Assembly: GCA_009760855.2 (NCBI GenBank)
Contig: WPIO01000015.1
Location: 6,005,001 to 6,035,000, forward strand
Direction of reading: 5' to 3'
From: Cristatella mucedo
Taxonomy: Eukaryota > Bryozoa > Phylactolaemata > Cristatellidae
DNA length: 30,000 bases
In this document: piece by piece, positions 9,090 through 18,273 of the stretch
Layout of the letters: each line of letters starts with the position of its first letter
Position numbering within the stretch: the first letter of the stretch is position 1
Notes under the pieces: generated by a model
Seen by the model: the letters and a program-made list of their open reading frames with translations, nothing else
Told to the model about the DNA's origin: nothing
The model's database searches: none
Made by a program: the position numbers and the translations under genes

Positions 9090-11133
9090 AGCAGAGATAA
9101 TAATAATAATAATTATAATAATAATGCACTTGGTAAAAAGCCCTCAGAGAACTCAATCTCTTTCTAGGCGCTTTACGTTTGCTGTAAAGGGAAACACGAT
9201 TGAATGGTGAATAATATCCTGCTTGATGAACAATATGAATAACATGGTTAGGGGTGACATGCACAGGGTCAACATGCAAGTGTGATTAGTGGCAGCATGC
9301 ACAGTGTCAGCATGCATAAGCACATGAAGGACGAATCACAGGGACCCACTAAATGCTGTCCTAAATAGGTGTTTTTAAGTTCTTTTTAAATGTGGTCAAG
9401 TCGGGAGTGAGTTCCAGGCTTTGGGAGCATACAAACTAAATGCACGGTCTCCAAAGGATTCGAGGTTTAAACGAGGTATTGGTATACTGTTGGATTCCGA
9501 AAAGCAGGTGGTACGATGCTTGGCCTGGTGGGGGAGTAGATCTACATTACATTAATTACATCTGAGAGATAGACTGGAGCCAGAGAATGAAGGGACCTAA
9601 AAGTGAGCGACAAAACCTTGAAGTCAATCCGTTGCTTGACTGGTAGCCAGTGCGGGTCGGTGAGAAGTGGTGTGATGTGGCAACTGCAATGCTCACGACA
9701 GACAAGCCTAGCTGCAGAGTTTTGCACCGGCTGTAATCGCCTGATTGCACATGCCGGTAGGCCAGCAATCAGTGAGTTACAGAAGTCAAAACGGGATGTC
9801 ACAAATACACGGACCAACTTAGACGTGGTATCCTTATCCAAACAAGTCCGAATTTTAGCAATGTTATGTAGCTGAAAGTAGGCCGACTTGATTGTGGAGC
9901 TGATATGGTCGTCTAAAGAAGGTCACTTTGGAACATGACACCTAAATTTCGAGCTGATTTAACTGGAGATATGCTGGCAGAGCATATTTTGAGCATCAGC
10001 TTTTCCAATTTCTGAATCACACTGGGTTTGCCCATAACTAAGAAGTTAGTTTTATCATCGTTTAGTTTTAGAAAATTTGCTGCCATCCGTGTGAGGATGT
10101 CATCAATACATGCAGAAAGTGAGTTGAGAGAATTCGAGGTGCTCGAAGGCTGGGAGGGATCAAAGCAAAGGTACAACTGAGTGTCATCCACATAGAAGTG
10201 AAAGCCTAGATTGTGCTTGGCAATCACATCAGCGAGAGGGAGAGTATAAACCGTGAAAAGAATCGGACCTAGCACGGAGCCCTGAGGTGCCGAGCTGGTT
10301 TGGTCCTGCGGTTAAGGTGCTTGCCCCCCCCCCCCCGACCAAGGTCTGGCTGAGGTCGTGGGCTCGAGCCTGGAGGCATGTGTAAAGCGCCTGAATAGAA
10401 ATTAAGTTTTCTTGGGGCGCTATACAAATGAATTATATTTATTTACTCCATATTTCAGAGGTACCTCAGATTATCTTTGTCCATTCATGTCAATACTCTG
10501 GATTCTCCCACTGAGATAGGACCTGAACTATTGCAGAGCAGTGCCAGTGATGCTCAGGCGAGATGATAGGTGCTCTAGAACTTTGTGATCGATAGTATCA
10601 AAAGCTGCCGAAAGATCAAGCAAAACAAGCAGAGACACTACCATGTCTGCATTCTTAAGTAAGGCGTTGTACACCCTAAGCAATGCTGATTCTGTTGAGT
10701 GATTAGCTCTAAAGCCAGACTGGAACTTACTAGCAAGGTGTGAGGTTTCGATATATGAGTTCAGCTGGTCCACCACGACTCATTCCATTGTCTTTGATAG
10801 GAATGGTAGACGAAAGACTGGGCGGTAGTTGCTTAAGTTCACTTGGTCGAGTGTTGCTTTCTTGAGAAGTGGCACGACTACAGCTTTTTTGAAAGGTGCT
10901 GGGACATGACCTGCGGATAATGACATATTAATGATGTTAGTTATGCATGGCAGCAGCAGATCAATGCAACGTAGGAGCAGTACAGTGGGAATAGGGTCCA
11001 GAGGAATTGTTGTCTTCTTTGATTGGGATATGAACTTCAGGACGAGATCACTAGTGACCTGCTTAAATGTAGACATTAAGGTGCAGCCAGGAATTGGGGG
11101 AACAGCATTCTAGGGGGATGTTGTCATCGCAGG
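9090..11133 (-). mobile_element. LINE-A copy with RT, split by a SINE-1
   Basis: Read down from 11133. The RT N-terminal region is at 11076-10780 (PLDPIPTVLLLRCIDLLLP, KAVVVPLLKKATLDQ, NYRP). An in-frame TGA at 10777-10779 follows. The fingers and palm are at 10776-10528 (SGFRANHSTESALL and LLDLSAAFDTIDH). A SINE-1 insertion occupies 10445-10289. The palm continues with the YVDD box and [13 protein letters not shown] (10275-9913). After a frameshift comes the thumb (9841-9542, SRFDFCNSLIAGLP, HWLPVKQRIDF), then the 3' untranslated region, the tail at 9180-9130 and (AAT)n at 9096-9125. It is 5'-truncated with no endonuclease, and the stop, frameshift and SINE make it inactive. It closely matches the + copy at 23383-25455. 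Confidence 0.9.
10289..10445 (+). mobile_element. SINE-1 inserted in LINE-A
   Basis: The tRNA-like head reads GGTTAAGGTGCTTGCC (A-box region), then a C run, then GAGGTCGTGGGCTCGAGCC (B box GGCTCGAGCC at 10361-10370). The tail GTAAAGCGCCTGAATAGA...GGGGCGCTATACAAATGAATTA resembles the LINE-A 3' end. The flanks identify the insertion site exactly: LINE-A sequence CCCTGAGGT ends at about 10288 and resumes CTCCATATTTCAG at 10446. Compared with the intact copy at about 24257-24270 there is no obvious target-site duplication. Confidence 0.85.
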
Positions 11134-11240
11134 GAGAGGAGAGAAGGAGGAATGGGGCAATAAAGGAGAGAGGAATGGGGAGAGGGAGGGCAGGGAAGGA
11201 AAGGGAGAGGAGAAGAGAGAGGCGAGGAGAAGTAGCCTGG
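11134..11240. repeat. Polypurine tract (GGGAGA-rich)
   Basis: More than 100 bases almost entirely A and G on the + strand, adjoining the 5' end of the - strand LINE-A copy. Frames through it on either strand are composition artefacts. Such tracts can form triplex DNA, but nothing here shows a function. Confidence 0.75.
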
Positions 11241-11795
11241 TACACAGTATTAAGGATGCCATCGATGAACTGCCCCAGGGCATAGCTTTCTTGGCATGTG
11301 AACGATAGCCATTAATTATATGGATATATTCCACTTGCCCAACGACCGAAGACGAAATTGATGTCTACCAGGAATCGACAAGCAAGCACCTCCTAGTTTG
11401 CACAGCAACTGAATAATTTTTTGATGCAAAGTGATGCAATTGAGGGCTGTCAACTTTTAGTTTGTACAGCTAATGCCAGAATCTAGCCTGCAGCGGGACT
11501 CAAATTCGTCAGGCATTTGTTTGCCAAATGCCAGTTGAGCAGGCTCCTCTAGTGGATACATTACTGCAGATATGAGAGAAGCCTATATAAGAAATCTTTG
11601 CTATGATCCTGAAAATCCGAGCTTAAAGCAAGGTAGCCAGTATATAATGAAGAATTTTTTTGGAATTATGTAACTTCAGACGTTATGCGTATAACTAAAT
11701 GACTTGCAGTCTTACTAGTGCTCTGCTTGAATGCTTTTGCATGCCGTCTAAGCAGGATACGGTGCATGTCGTTTGCTCGTGGTTATTGTTTCTTT
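11241..11795. other. Unassigned
   Basis: AT-leaning sequence with no recognised gene or repeat. Confidence 0.4.
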
Positions 11796-11799
11796 TTCA

Positions 11800-11878
11800 G
11801 TGTTGTAAAGCACCCGGATAGAGATTTGGTTCTCTCAGGGTGCTATAAAAACTTATTATTATTAAATTATTATTTGCT
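11800..11878 (+). mobile_element. Tail fragment of LINE-A or SINE-1
   Basis: TGTAAAGCACCCGGATAGAG, then TTCTCTCAGGGTGCTATAAAAA and (ATT)n at 11853-11875. This is the shared LINE-A/SINE-1 3' end. No head or RT sequence precedes it, so the source cannot be decided. The TATAAAA inside it is part of the repeat and is not evidence of a promoter. The next 370 bases (to 12250) hold nothing I recognise. Confidence 0.7.
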
Positions 11879-12254
11879 GTTAATCAAGGAGGAAGCCAGG
11901 CCACGACTCTGTCTGAGGTAATCAATCGTAGAAAGGTTCATTGGCCCCCAGGACGACCTCATCGCCCCTTCCTTGAGGCCAGGTGACCCGGCCTGTTCTG
12001 ACACGTTTCCTTCGCCCAGTAACAAGATGAACCAAGAATGAAAAAATCGAAGGTCACCCTATAGCACCAGCACTTCGAGCCTTCTCAGCTGGAAAACCAA
12101 GTACCTTGAGTGTGCCGCTTGCACGATCGCACGTGACTCATTGAACAGCCCGGGTTTCAACAAAAGAAGTTATCTCACTTCCTTGCCGACACTGATACTA
12201 TTTCCAACGTTATCTCTGCATGTCTAGTCGAGAATTGAAGGAGTGGTGCTCGAT

Positions 12255-12618
12255 AATCTCAGGTTGCCGGTCCTTTATGTGCTTATGTGCGCTGACACTG
12301 TGCATGCTGCCACTAACCGAGCTGCTTTGGCCCGGTGGTTAAGGTGCTCGCCCCGACCGAGGTCGTGGGCTCGAGCCCCGTGGCATATGTGAAGCGCCTG
12401 AATAGAGATTTGAGTTCTCTTAGGGGGCTATACAAATGAATTAAAAAACATACTAGCTGGCCCTGTGCATGTCACCTCTAACCATGTTATTCTTGTTGTT
12501 ATTGAGCATGCTACGACTAACCATTCGATAGTGCTTCCTTTGCAGTAAATGTAAAGTACCTAGAAAGAGATGGAGTTATCTGAAGGCACTATATCAAGTG
12601 TATTATTATTATTATTAC
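12255..12618 (+). mobile_element. LINE-A 3' UTR fragment, split by a SINE-1
   Basis: Words match the 3' untranslated region at 25225-25455 in order: TGTGCTTATGTG, GCTGACACTGTGCATGCTGCC, CCCTGTGCATGTCACC, AACCATGTTATTC, TAAATGTAAAGTACCTAG and then (ATT)n at 12601-12618. A SINE-1 (12317-12449) separates the first two words from the rest. Non-coding. Confidence 0.85.
12317..12449 (+). mobile_element. SINE-1 inserted in LINE-A 3' UTR
   Basis: Cleaner than the 10289 copy. GGTTAAGGTGCTCGCC is the A-box region and GGCTCGAGCC at 12368-12377 is the B box. The tail is GAAGCGCCTGAATAGAGATTTGAG, then CTCTTAGGGGGCTATACAAATGAATTA, ending in an A run. The surrounding LINE-A sequence is contiguous if the SINE is removed. 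Confidence 0.85.
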
Positions 12619-12619
12619 A

Positions 12620-12935
12620 TCTGTGGTTGGAATACGTCAGGTATGTAGCAGACCCGTCAGCCGGATTTATGTGGCGATAAACGCCCTCAGGTACATCGCA
12701 GCAATAGGACGGAAGTCCGGAACTTGGAGTCCCGGCAACTACTGGCATTGGACCCAGGACCGACGCAAAATCAGAGACAACCGCTAGCCGTAGCAACTCG
12801 ACGATGCGGACGTCTTTGATGGGGGCGGCGTAAGCGACCGAGCCGACGTGTGAGCTTTCGTCCACGAAGGTCAAGTTTGGACTTCTCCGCAACAAAGAAT
12901 TGTACATGCTAAAGCATCCACCAGCACGGTCAGAA
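12620..12935 (-). CDS. Possible exon of a divergent gene, product unknown
   Basis: On the - strand an open frame runs from a good splice acceptor (TGCCTTTTTTTCAG, with the AG opposite 12936-12937) to about 12620, where the (ATT)n tail of a + strand LINE-A begins. The frame contains MYNSLLRRSPNLTFVDES near its start. The segment is CpG-rich, free of repeat similarity and open over about 100 codons. The position suggests a first or second exon of a gene transcribed away from INTS14, sharing its upstream region. I recognise no domain and see no convincing donor before the LINE-A tail. It could be chance or part of an unplaced gene. Confidence 0.3.
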
Positions 12936-12949
12936 CTGAAAAAAGGCAA

Positions 12950-13473
12950 GTGGCAAGGAGTGCCTGCGCTGTCCAGTGTTCTACTCTGTCACTCATTTAC
13001 AGCACCCCGGCCTGGTGCATAACATGCTCAGCTAGTGCTTCACAATGAAAGTATCTTTGAAACCACATTGGACGCAGACACAACACGTACGCGAAAGCAG
13101 GACGAGGTCCTCACAGCATTACTCGCAAGAAACGCGTGTTCCAGACGACGGTAATACCGCTTGACCCGTGGACGAGCGGCCTATATCCCTAAAGGTGACA
13201 GCCCGACGCACAAAAAAGTCCCCCCATGGCCCATATCGGCTCCGTTTCTCTCGCAGTAGAAAACGGCAAGCTCAGCAGCGTATTACCTAGGGATTGCCAA
13301 GGTACTCATTGCGGCTTCACAAACCGGGATTTTCCGCTTCCGGCGTCGATCGCCGGGTGTGCTCCGGCTTAGCGTCGTGAGTTGCCGCGCTGCAGCGACC
13401 GTCTGCCGTCCGCTGCGCGGTCTTGAGTTTGTCTAGGGAGTGAATCGTTGCCGCTTCAGCGTCTCTTTGCAAG
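12950..13473 (+). promoter_or_regulatory. INTS14: CpG-rich promoter and 5' UTR of INTS14
   Basis: CpG dinucleotides are dense, particularly at 13300-13470 (CGGCGTCGATCGCC, GCCGCGCTGCAGCGACCG), in contrast to the surrounding AT-rich repeat DNA. No TATA box is evident, which fits a housekeeping gene. The region lies just upstream of the INTS14 start codon. A plausible 5' UTR exon ends at 13473 with donor AAG/GTGCGT and splices to an acceptor TATTTCACTTGTAG ending at 13534, removing 61 bases. Both the start site and this small intron are inferences. Confidence 0.5.
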
Positions 13474-13545
13474 GTGCGTGGAAATTATGACTCAAGAGAC
13501 TCAGCTCTGCAGCCGCTAGCTATTTCACTTGTAGGCTCTTTGAGG

Positions 13546-13704
13546 ATGCCAACAGTCATACTGTTAGACGTATCGCTGTCCATGGCTCGGTATGCCAGCG
13601 TCGGCGACGGAGAGACGTATCAGAAGAAGCACATCGCCGTGCACTGTATTAATAGGTTTCTCGACTACTTGAGCGCGCACGTCAAGCTGGAGCACGTCTG
13701 CCTG
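13546..13704 (+). CDS. INTS14: INTS14 exon 1 (residues 1-53)
   Basis: INTS14 is a metazoan Integrator subunit. With INTS10 and INTS13 it forms a module of this nuclear complex, which cleaves and terminates snRNA and other RNA polymerase II transcripts. The exon encodes the start of its von Willebrand A (VWA) domain: MPTVILLDVSLSM holds the DxSxS metal-site signature (D8, S10, S12), as in the vertebrate protein, which also starts MPTV. QKKH and KLEHVCL follow in the expected places. The ATG at 13546 is chosen because it matches the conserved N-terminus; the upstream in-frame extension to 13474 has no ATG. The donor is CTG/GTACGG after 13704, phase 0. Identity is recognised from memory of the family, with no alignment run. 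Confidence 0.9.
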
Positions 13705-13941
13705 GTACGGGAAGTTCCACAACTTGGTCTCTTTTGTTTTCGCCTATTTTTCGCGGCGCTCGGCCTTGACGAGTCAGCGGCGTGTGCTGTGCGTGCGCCT
13801 GTCGAAAACGCGCGTTGCACTGCCGCGTGCACTCCCTTATATTGTTCTCGCCGGGCGAGGCGCCCGGTCGATGTTCCGGGGTGTAGGGAGGGGAGCCGAC
13901 GGCCGTGCATTCGTCAGCTGCGGCGCTTTTGCTCTCGCCAG
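13705..13941 (+). other. INTS14: INTS14 intron 1, stop-free and in frame
   Basis: Bounded by GTACGG and GCTCTCGCCAG. It is 237 bases long, exactly 79 codons, with no stop in the coding frame, so the reading frame runs unbroken from exon 1 through exon 2. The translation is rich in Arg, Cys and Ala and has no counterpart in known INTS14 proteins. The conserved sequence resumes exactly at the acceptor, which supports removal. The intron is GC- and CpG-rich. Confidence 0.8.
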
Positions 13942-14112
13942 ATAGTGTTTTCATCCCTGTGGGAGCTCCTCGTGCCATTCACGCGTGATTACGACCTCGT
14001 GAAGTCGGCGCTTAACAGCGTCTGCCTGTACGATAAGACGTGCCTGGACTCGGCCATCAGCGCCGTGTCGACGACCGTTGCCGAGGCTTGGGGAAATACC
14101 CTGTTGACGCAC
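13942..14112 (+). CDS. INTS14: INTS14 exon 2 (residues 54-110)
   Basis: Continues the VWA domain. IVFSSLWELLVPFTRDYD is a near match to the conserved VFSSLWEL.VPFTRDY block of INTS14. YDKTCLDSAI carries the metal-site Thr (T86), in a block very like the vertebrate DKTCLESAL. The exon is bounded by acceptor CTCTCGCCAG and donor CAC/GTAAGT (a near-consensus site) and is exactly 57 codons, phase 0 at both ends. It joins in frame to exon 3, where the strand continues VLLVTDG. Confidence 0.95.
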
Positions 14113-14924
14113 GTAAGTCTTGCTTCTTTTCTCGTTTCTAAGCATTCGCAAAGGCTACTCGGTCCAAAATGATGCCGCGCTCAGCGTGCTCAGACTGTCG
14201 GTCGCATTGGGGGGGGGGGCTGAGTGGAGGTGGGCGGTCTGGTCTGACTGTGTGGTGAATTTTGAAAAAATAATCCACAAGCTGACACAAAGAACTCCCA
14301 AGTGAATCGCGTAAGGACGGACATCTGTCCATTAGCAGTACTTAGGAATGGCATCCGAACCTCGTTTTGGCGCAGCCTTGGCATTGGCTGGGTGGGGTGC
14401 AATGCGTGTCTTCAGCAGCAGCAGCAGCATACTGGCTGGGTTGAATGCACACTGGACTGCCGGCGCTTGCCTGGAGGCAAATTCATCTGAACGCTGAAAC
14501 TGGCCTAAGGAATAGCGAAGACGGAAGAAGGAGCTCGCCGTCTTTTGGCTCAGGGGCCCAGGTTTTGTTTATTTAGTGGACTGTGCTAGCCTCGCTTCGA
14601 GCTGTCTCGTTGGTATCAGAGCAGCTCGCTGGCTCGTTCTGTGAGTGCTGTGCTCGCCCCCTGGCACCGTAGGTGACCGAGCCGTCACTTTGCTGCTCTC
14701 CACCTCTCCTCCGTGCTGACGTGCACTCACGACATGCGACTGTCGGCATTCGTGCTAGTGTTCGTGCCTAGTGCCTAGGCATAGTGTGCACATGCGTGTG
14801 TGCGAGAACTGATGCGAGTCCAGGCATACAGCGAGTCTTAGAATTGGTGAAGGAATGCGATTGTCTATTATCGGCGTGCCTTAGCTTTTCGGATGACTGA
14901 ATGAAGTCATCAGCAAATTCAGTC
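14113..14924 (+). other. INTS14 intron 2, proximal non-repeat part
   Basis: First 0.8 kb of a 6,664-bp intron (14113-20776). It holds a nine-G run near 14210 and a short (CAG)n at about 14415-14428. I see no mobile-element similarity and no exon with family support. Confidence 0.6.
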
Positions 14925-16325
14925 ATCAGCAAAGTGTGAACAGATGCATTGACCCCTTGAGTGCCAGGTTGCATGGTAACGTGTGATTGTGGCATGTACA
15001 AGCGAAGCACGCACAATCGCACATAAGCCGATTTACGGGGACGAAGCAACACTGTTGGTGGCTGTTTATGGGTTTTTGCTTTACTATAAATGTGGTCAAG
15101 TCAGTGGATCTTGTTGATGTCGGCTCGGCAGTTGACTCTAAGGCTTTAGATAGATAGGAGCCGAAGGCATGGTCACCGAAAGATTTGAGTTGGTTAGTGG
15201 CACAGCTAAACAACCAGGGTCAATCCACCCTGGTTTGGTTCAGGGGTTAAGGTGCTTGCCTCTACCGATCGAGGTCGTTAGTTCGAGCCGCGAGGCATAT
15301 ATGTAAAAGAACCTGGATAAAGATTACGTTCTCACGGGGGATATATGCAAATCAATTATATATTTTTTATTTTTAGGTTAGTCGATAACAGGGTTATGAG
15401 AGGGCCTAAACGTCAGATGCAGGAACTTGAGGTTGATGGATCTTATTTTGCTTGACGAGAAGCTATTGCAGGTTGGAGAATTGGTGTATATCGGATGTTG
15501 AGACATATAGGATAAAAAACCTACTAGTCGAGTTCTAGACCCTCTATCAACTCAGGATTGCACAGGCAGGAAGCCCAGTATATAGAGATGCAGAAGTCTA
15601 GACAGGATGACGAAACTGCAGCTACTAACTTGGGTTAGTCTGGATGTCACAACTGCATGTACTAACTTGGCTTCAGTACCCTTGTCTAAGCATGCTAAAA
15701 TTTTTGCTAAGGTACGTAGCTGAAAGTAGGCAGGCTCTACTGTGGACCTGAGTGGTCATGTAGCACATGGGCATTTTGTACGGGATACCTAGAATCCAGA
15801 GGCTGCTGCAGGGGAGTAAGATTCAGGCCGAGCCGATTTGTGGTTGAGGCTTTCCAGTTTTAGACTCCAGAGGTTTGCTTGTGGCTATTATGTTAGCCTT
15901 GTCATCATTCAGGTAAAACGTTAGCAGTTCAAGCTGCAGTTTAGTTAAGAAAATCAGAGATGCCAAGAAAGTTCAAAGCATATGTAGAGCTGAATTTCGA
16001 ATACATGGTGATTAAAAGCTTGAATTATGTTTGAAAATTATTATGGCAAGAGGCAGCCTAAAACCGATTCCTTGGACACATTATATTTCAAAGATTCAAC
16101 TAATGGCCTCTATTATATTATCAATACTCTGAAATCTCCAGCAGTAATGTAACTTAAACCAAGCTGTGAAATACCATGGATGCTTACTCGAGACGATAGG
16201 TACTCAAGCAGGACTCTGTGATCGATGTTATCCAGTGCTGCTCAGAGACCCAGCAGAAGTAGGAAAGCGACACCAATTAAGTCAACATTTATGAGGTCGT
16301 TATACACATGTACAAATGGCATCAC
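14925..16325 (-). mobile_element. Old LINE-A-like copy, split by a SINE-1
   Basis: Reading down from 16325, RT blocks appear in order but heavily decayed: the region equivalent to AFDTIDH at about 16230, the area around the catalytic box near 15900-15960, the thumb region at 15720-15560, the coding end with CCACATTTATAG-like sequence at about 15085-15100, and 3' untranslated words at 14925-15060. The opposing 15190-15110 block resembles the SFGDRAFSSY segment. There are stops throughout. Divergence is much greater than in the other copies, so this is either an old insertion or a sister family. Confidence 0.6.
15228..15372 (+). mobile_element. SINE-1 inserted in old LINE-A copy
   Basis: GGGGTTAAGGTGCTTGCC is the A-box region, with a B box AGTTCGAGCC near 15280-15289. 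The tail TGTAAAAGAACCTGGATAAAGATTACGTTCTC...GGGGGATATATGCAAATCAATTA ends in a T/A-rich stretch. It is the third SINE-1 in the window and, like the others, lies within LINE-A sequence. Confidence 0.8.
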
Positions 16326-16649
16326 AACACTAAAAATCTCACAGCACATGCCTCTTACTGCCATAGCTTTTGCTTTCATTCATCGTGACTAAGTCTCTAC
16401 TTGTTCATGTTCACTTTCATAAACATACGATGTATAGACCAGATGACCCTTTATGTGCTATTTCTTCTGACCTTGCCACCATGTTAGGCACAGTCGGTTG
16501 TTCTTTTTGGCAATCTCCAATCGATCATTGCTCTGAAGCTAATCGAACTGATTCAAGGGATTAATGCATAACCGAGCGCGAATATAAGTTTCAGTGAGTA
16601 GATTCAGTAATAGAAATACTGCAAATAATGTCAGTAAACTTTATATTCG

Positions 16650-16840
16650 GTGAGCCGTGATGGCACACTAGGTAAGGCGGTTGCTATTCACGACCTCGGT
16701 GCCGAGGTTGTGGATTCGAATCCTGCAGTGGGCGATCCTTTATTGACACTGCAAGAGGTGGGGATAGCCGTGAAGGCTCTTCTGTTGCTATACAATGGAG
16801 GCTGTTCAATCAGACAGTATTTAGTATTTATGCAGCATTC
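16650..16840 (+). mobile_element. SINE-2 copy, intact B box
   Basis: The tRNA-like head GATGGCACACTAGGTAAGGCGG (A-box region) is followed by a perfect B box GGATTCGAATCC at 16712-16723. The body is GCAGTGGGCGATC, and the tail GATAGCCGTGAAGGCTCTTCTG is shared with 17112 and 21997. The family differs from SINE-1 in head and tail, and I find no LINE in this window carrying that tail. Confidence 0.8.
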
Positions 16841-17009
16841 GAATTGTTAGTTCGAACCACTCGTGTTTATGAGTTTGGCACAGTTTGCTCTCATGTGTAG
16901 CTGGCCACTGTAGTCCTATTGCCACTGCAATTTCGAGGATCGTTTTCCGTGTGCCTTACCTAAATTTGCACATTTCGCAAACTCAATTAATTGCAGATTG
17001 TGCATGCTT

Positions 17010-17185
17010 GCCCCTCGGTCTTACCCTAGGAGGTAGTGTGCTCACTTCTTCACAAGCCAGGTCATGGGTTTGAGGCCTGCAGTGGGCGAATCTCTATCGC
17101 CCACTGCATGTGCTGGTGATAGCCGTAAAGGCTCTTCTGCCACTCTATGCATGTCTAACTGAGGCTGTCGAATCAGCTAAAGTTT
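17010..17185 (+). mobile_element. SINE-2 copy
   Basis: The head CTTACCCTAGGAGGTAGTGTGC is decayed, and the B-box position reads GGTTTGAGGCC (CpG-decay-like change). The body GCAGTGGGCGAATC and tail GATAGCCGTAAAGGCTCTTCTGCC, then CTAACTGAGGCTGTCGAATCAGCTAA, match the other SINE-2 copies. Confidence 0.75.
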
Positions 17186-17229
17186 TTTGTGTACCCTGAA
17201 GTGCATTGGGGGACTGCTACTCGGACCTG

Positions 17230-17650
17230 ATCCCAGTGGCTACCATGCTTGGGCAGATCTCCCGTAGCATCTGCACGAATCTGGGTGTCCTTTTTCCAAA
17301 GAGCCCACATATTAGATGATCATATCTGCTCCAAGGTCCTGACATCACGACATCCACTGACTTGGCAACATTTAAAAAGATGCTAAAAGCACGCCTATTT
17401 GTCACAGCATTTAGTGGATCCTTGTGATTCGTCCTTTGTGTGCTTACGTGTGCTGACCTGTGCATGCTGCCACTAAACACCTTTGCATGTTGACCCAGTG
17501 CATGTCACCTCTTAACCATGTTATCCTTGTTGACACTGCATGCTATTACTAACCATATTATCATGCTTCCTTTACAACATACCTAAAGTGCCTTGGAAGA
17601 GATTAAGTTCTCTGGGAGGGCTATGCAAATGTATTAATAATAATTATAAT
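17230..17650 (+). mobile_element. LINE-A 3' end
   Basis: The coding end (GACTTGGCAACATTTAAAAAG), the 3' untranslated region (CAGCATTTAGTGGATCC, GTGCATGCTGCCACTAA, GTGCATGTCACC, AACCATGTTATCC) and a tail CTAAAGTGCCTTGGAAGAG...GGGCTATGCAAATGTATTAATAATAATTAT. The order is as at 25140-25455. The upstream limit is unclear. Confidence 0.85.
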
Positions 17651-17654
17651 GTTA

Positions 17655-17830
17655 TTAGGTCTGCCTACTTTTAGCTATGTAACATTGCAAACATTCAGGC
17701 CTGCTTAGGGGAAACAGCATTTAAGTTGGTGACATTTGTGACATCCTGCCTCGACTTCTTAAAACTTACTGCTTGCAGGTCTTTTACACGAGTTATCAGG
17801 CGCTTGCAGTATCTGGGACCCCATTTCAGC
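17655..17830 (+). mobile_element. LINE-A RT thumb fragment
   Basis: CTGCCTACTTTTAGCTATGTAACATTGC and GTGACATCCTGCCTCGACTTCT correspond to 24668-24770, in the RT C-terminal region. It lies immediately after the tail of another LINE-A copy, so it cannot be the same insertion in normal order; it is a separate fragment or a rearranged piece. Frames are broken. Confidence 0.7.
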
Positions 17831-17978
17831 CAATAGTACTCTGTATTCAGACTGTGCTGTAACCTTTCTGCTACTATGCAGTGCCAGTTAGTATGAATCC
17901 TGTGTGACCCGGCAGTATGGTGGGATGGCATTATTGGAGGATGTTCACCATGGGTAGCAGTTATGTGCTGAGCATAAG

Positions 17979-18010
17979 CTGCTGCTGCTGCTGAGCAGCA
18001 GCAGCAGCAG
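17979..18010. repeat. (CTG)5-AG-(CAG)5 perfect inverted repeat
   Basis: Five CTG units at 17979-17993, the dinucleotide AG, then five CAG units at 17996-18010. The arms are perfectly self-complementary over 15 bp with a 2-nt centre, an ideal cruciform. It lies within INTS14 intron 2. The flanking 17830-17978 and 18011-18180 hold nothing else recognised. Confidence 0.9.
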
Positions 18011-18273
18011 AGCAGGAGCGATTGAGCTAAAGCATGGGTAAATGGGAGCAGTGTGAGTGTATGGGTGTGTGCACGTGGGGTAGGGGTTGCATGCAGAATT
18101 TCACCCATTTACCCAGATCAGCTTGTAATTGCCTTTAATAGTGCAAGCAGTCATCAGGAGAAGGCCCATTTCAATGGTTGCTTCTTAGTGTTGATAATAA
18201 TGATAATAGTAATTTAATAATGTATTAGTGTAGCACCAACAGAATACATCTTTTTTGGCACTACTTGTCGTTG

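Noticed and set aside
11820-11850. TATA-box promoter (CTATAAAAA)
   Set aside because: The motif is part of the LINE-A/SINE-1 tail and recurs with variants in other copies.
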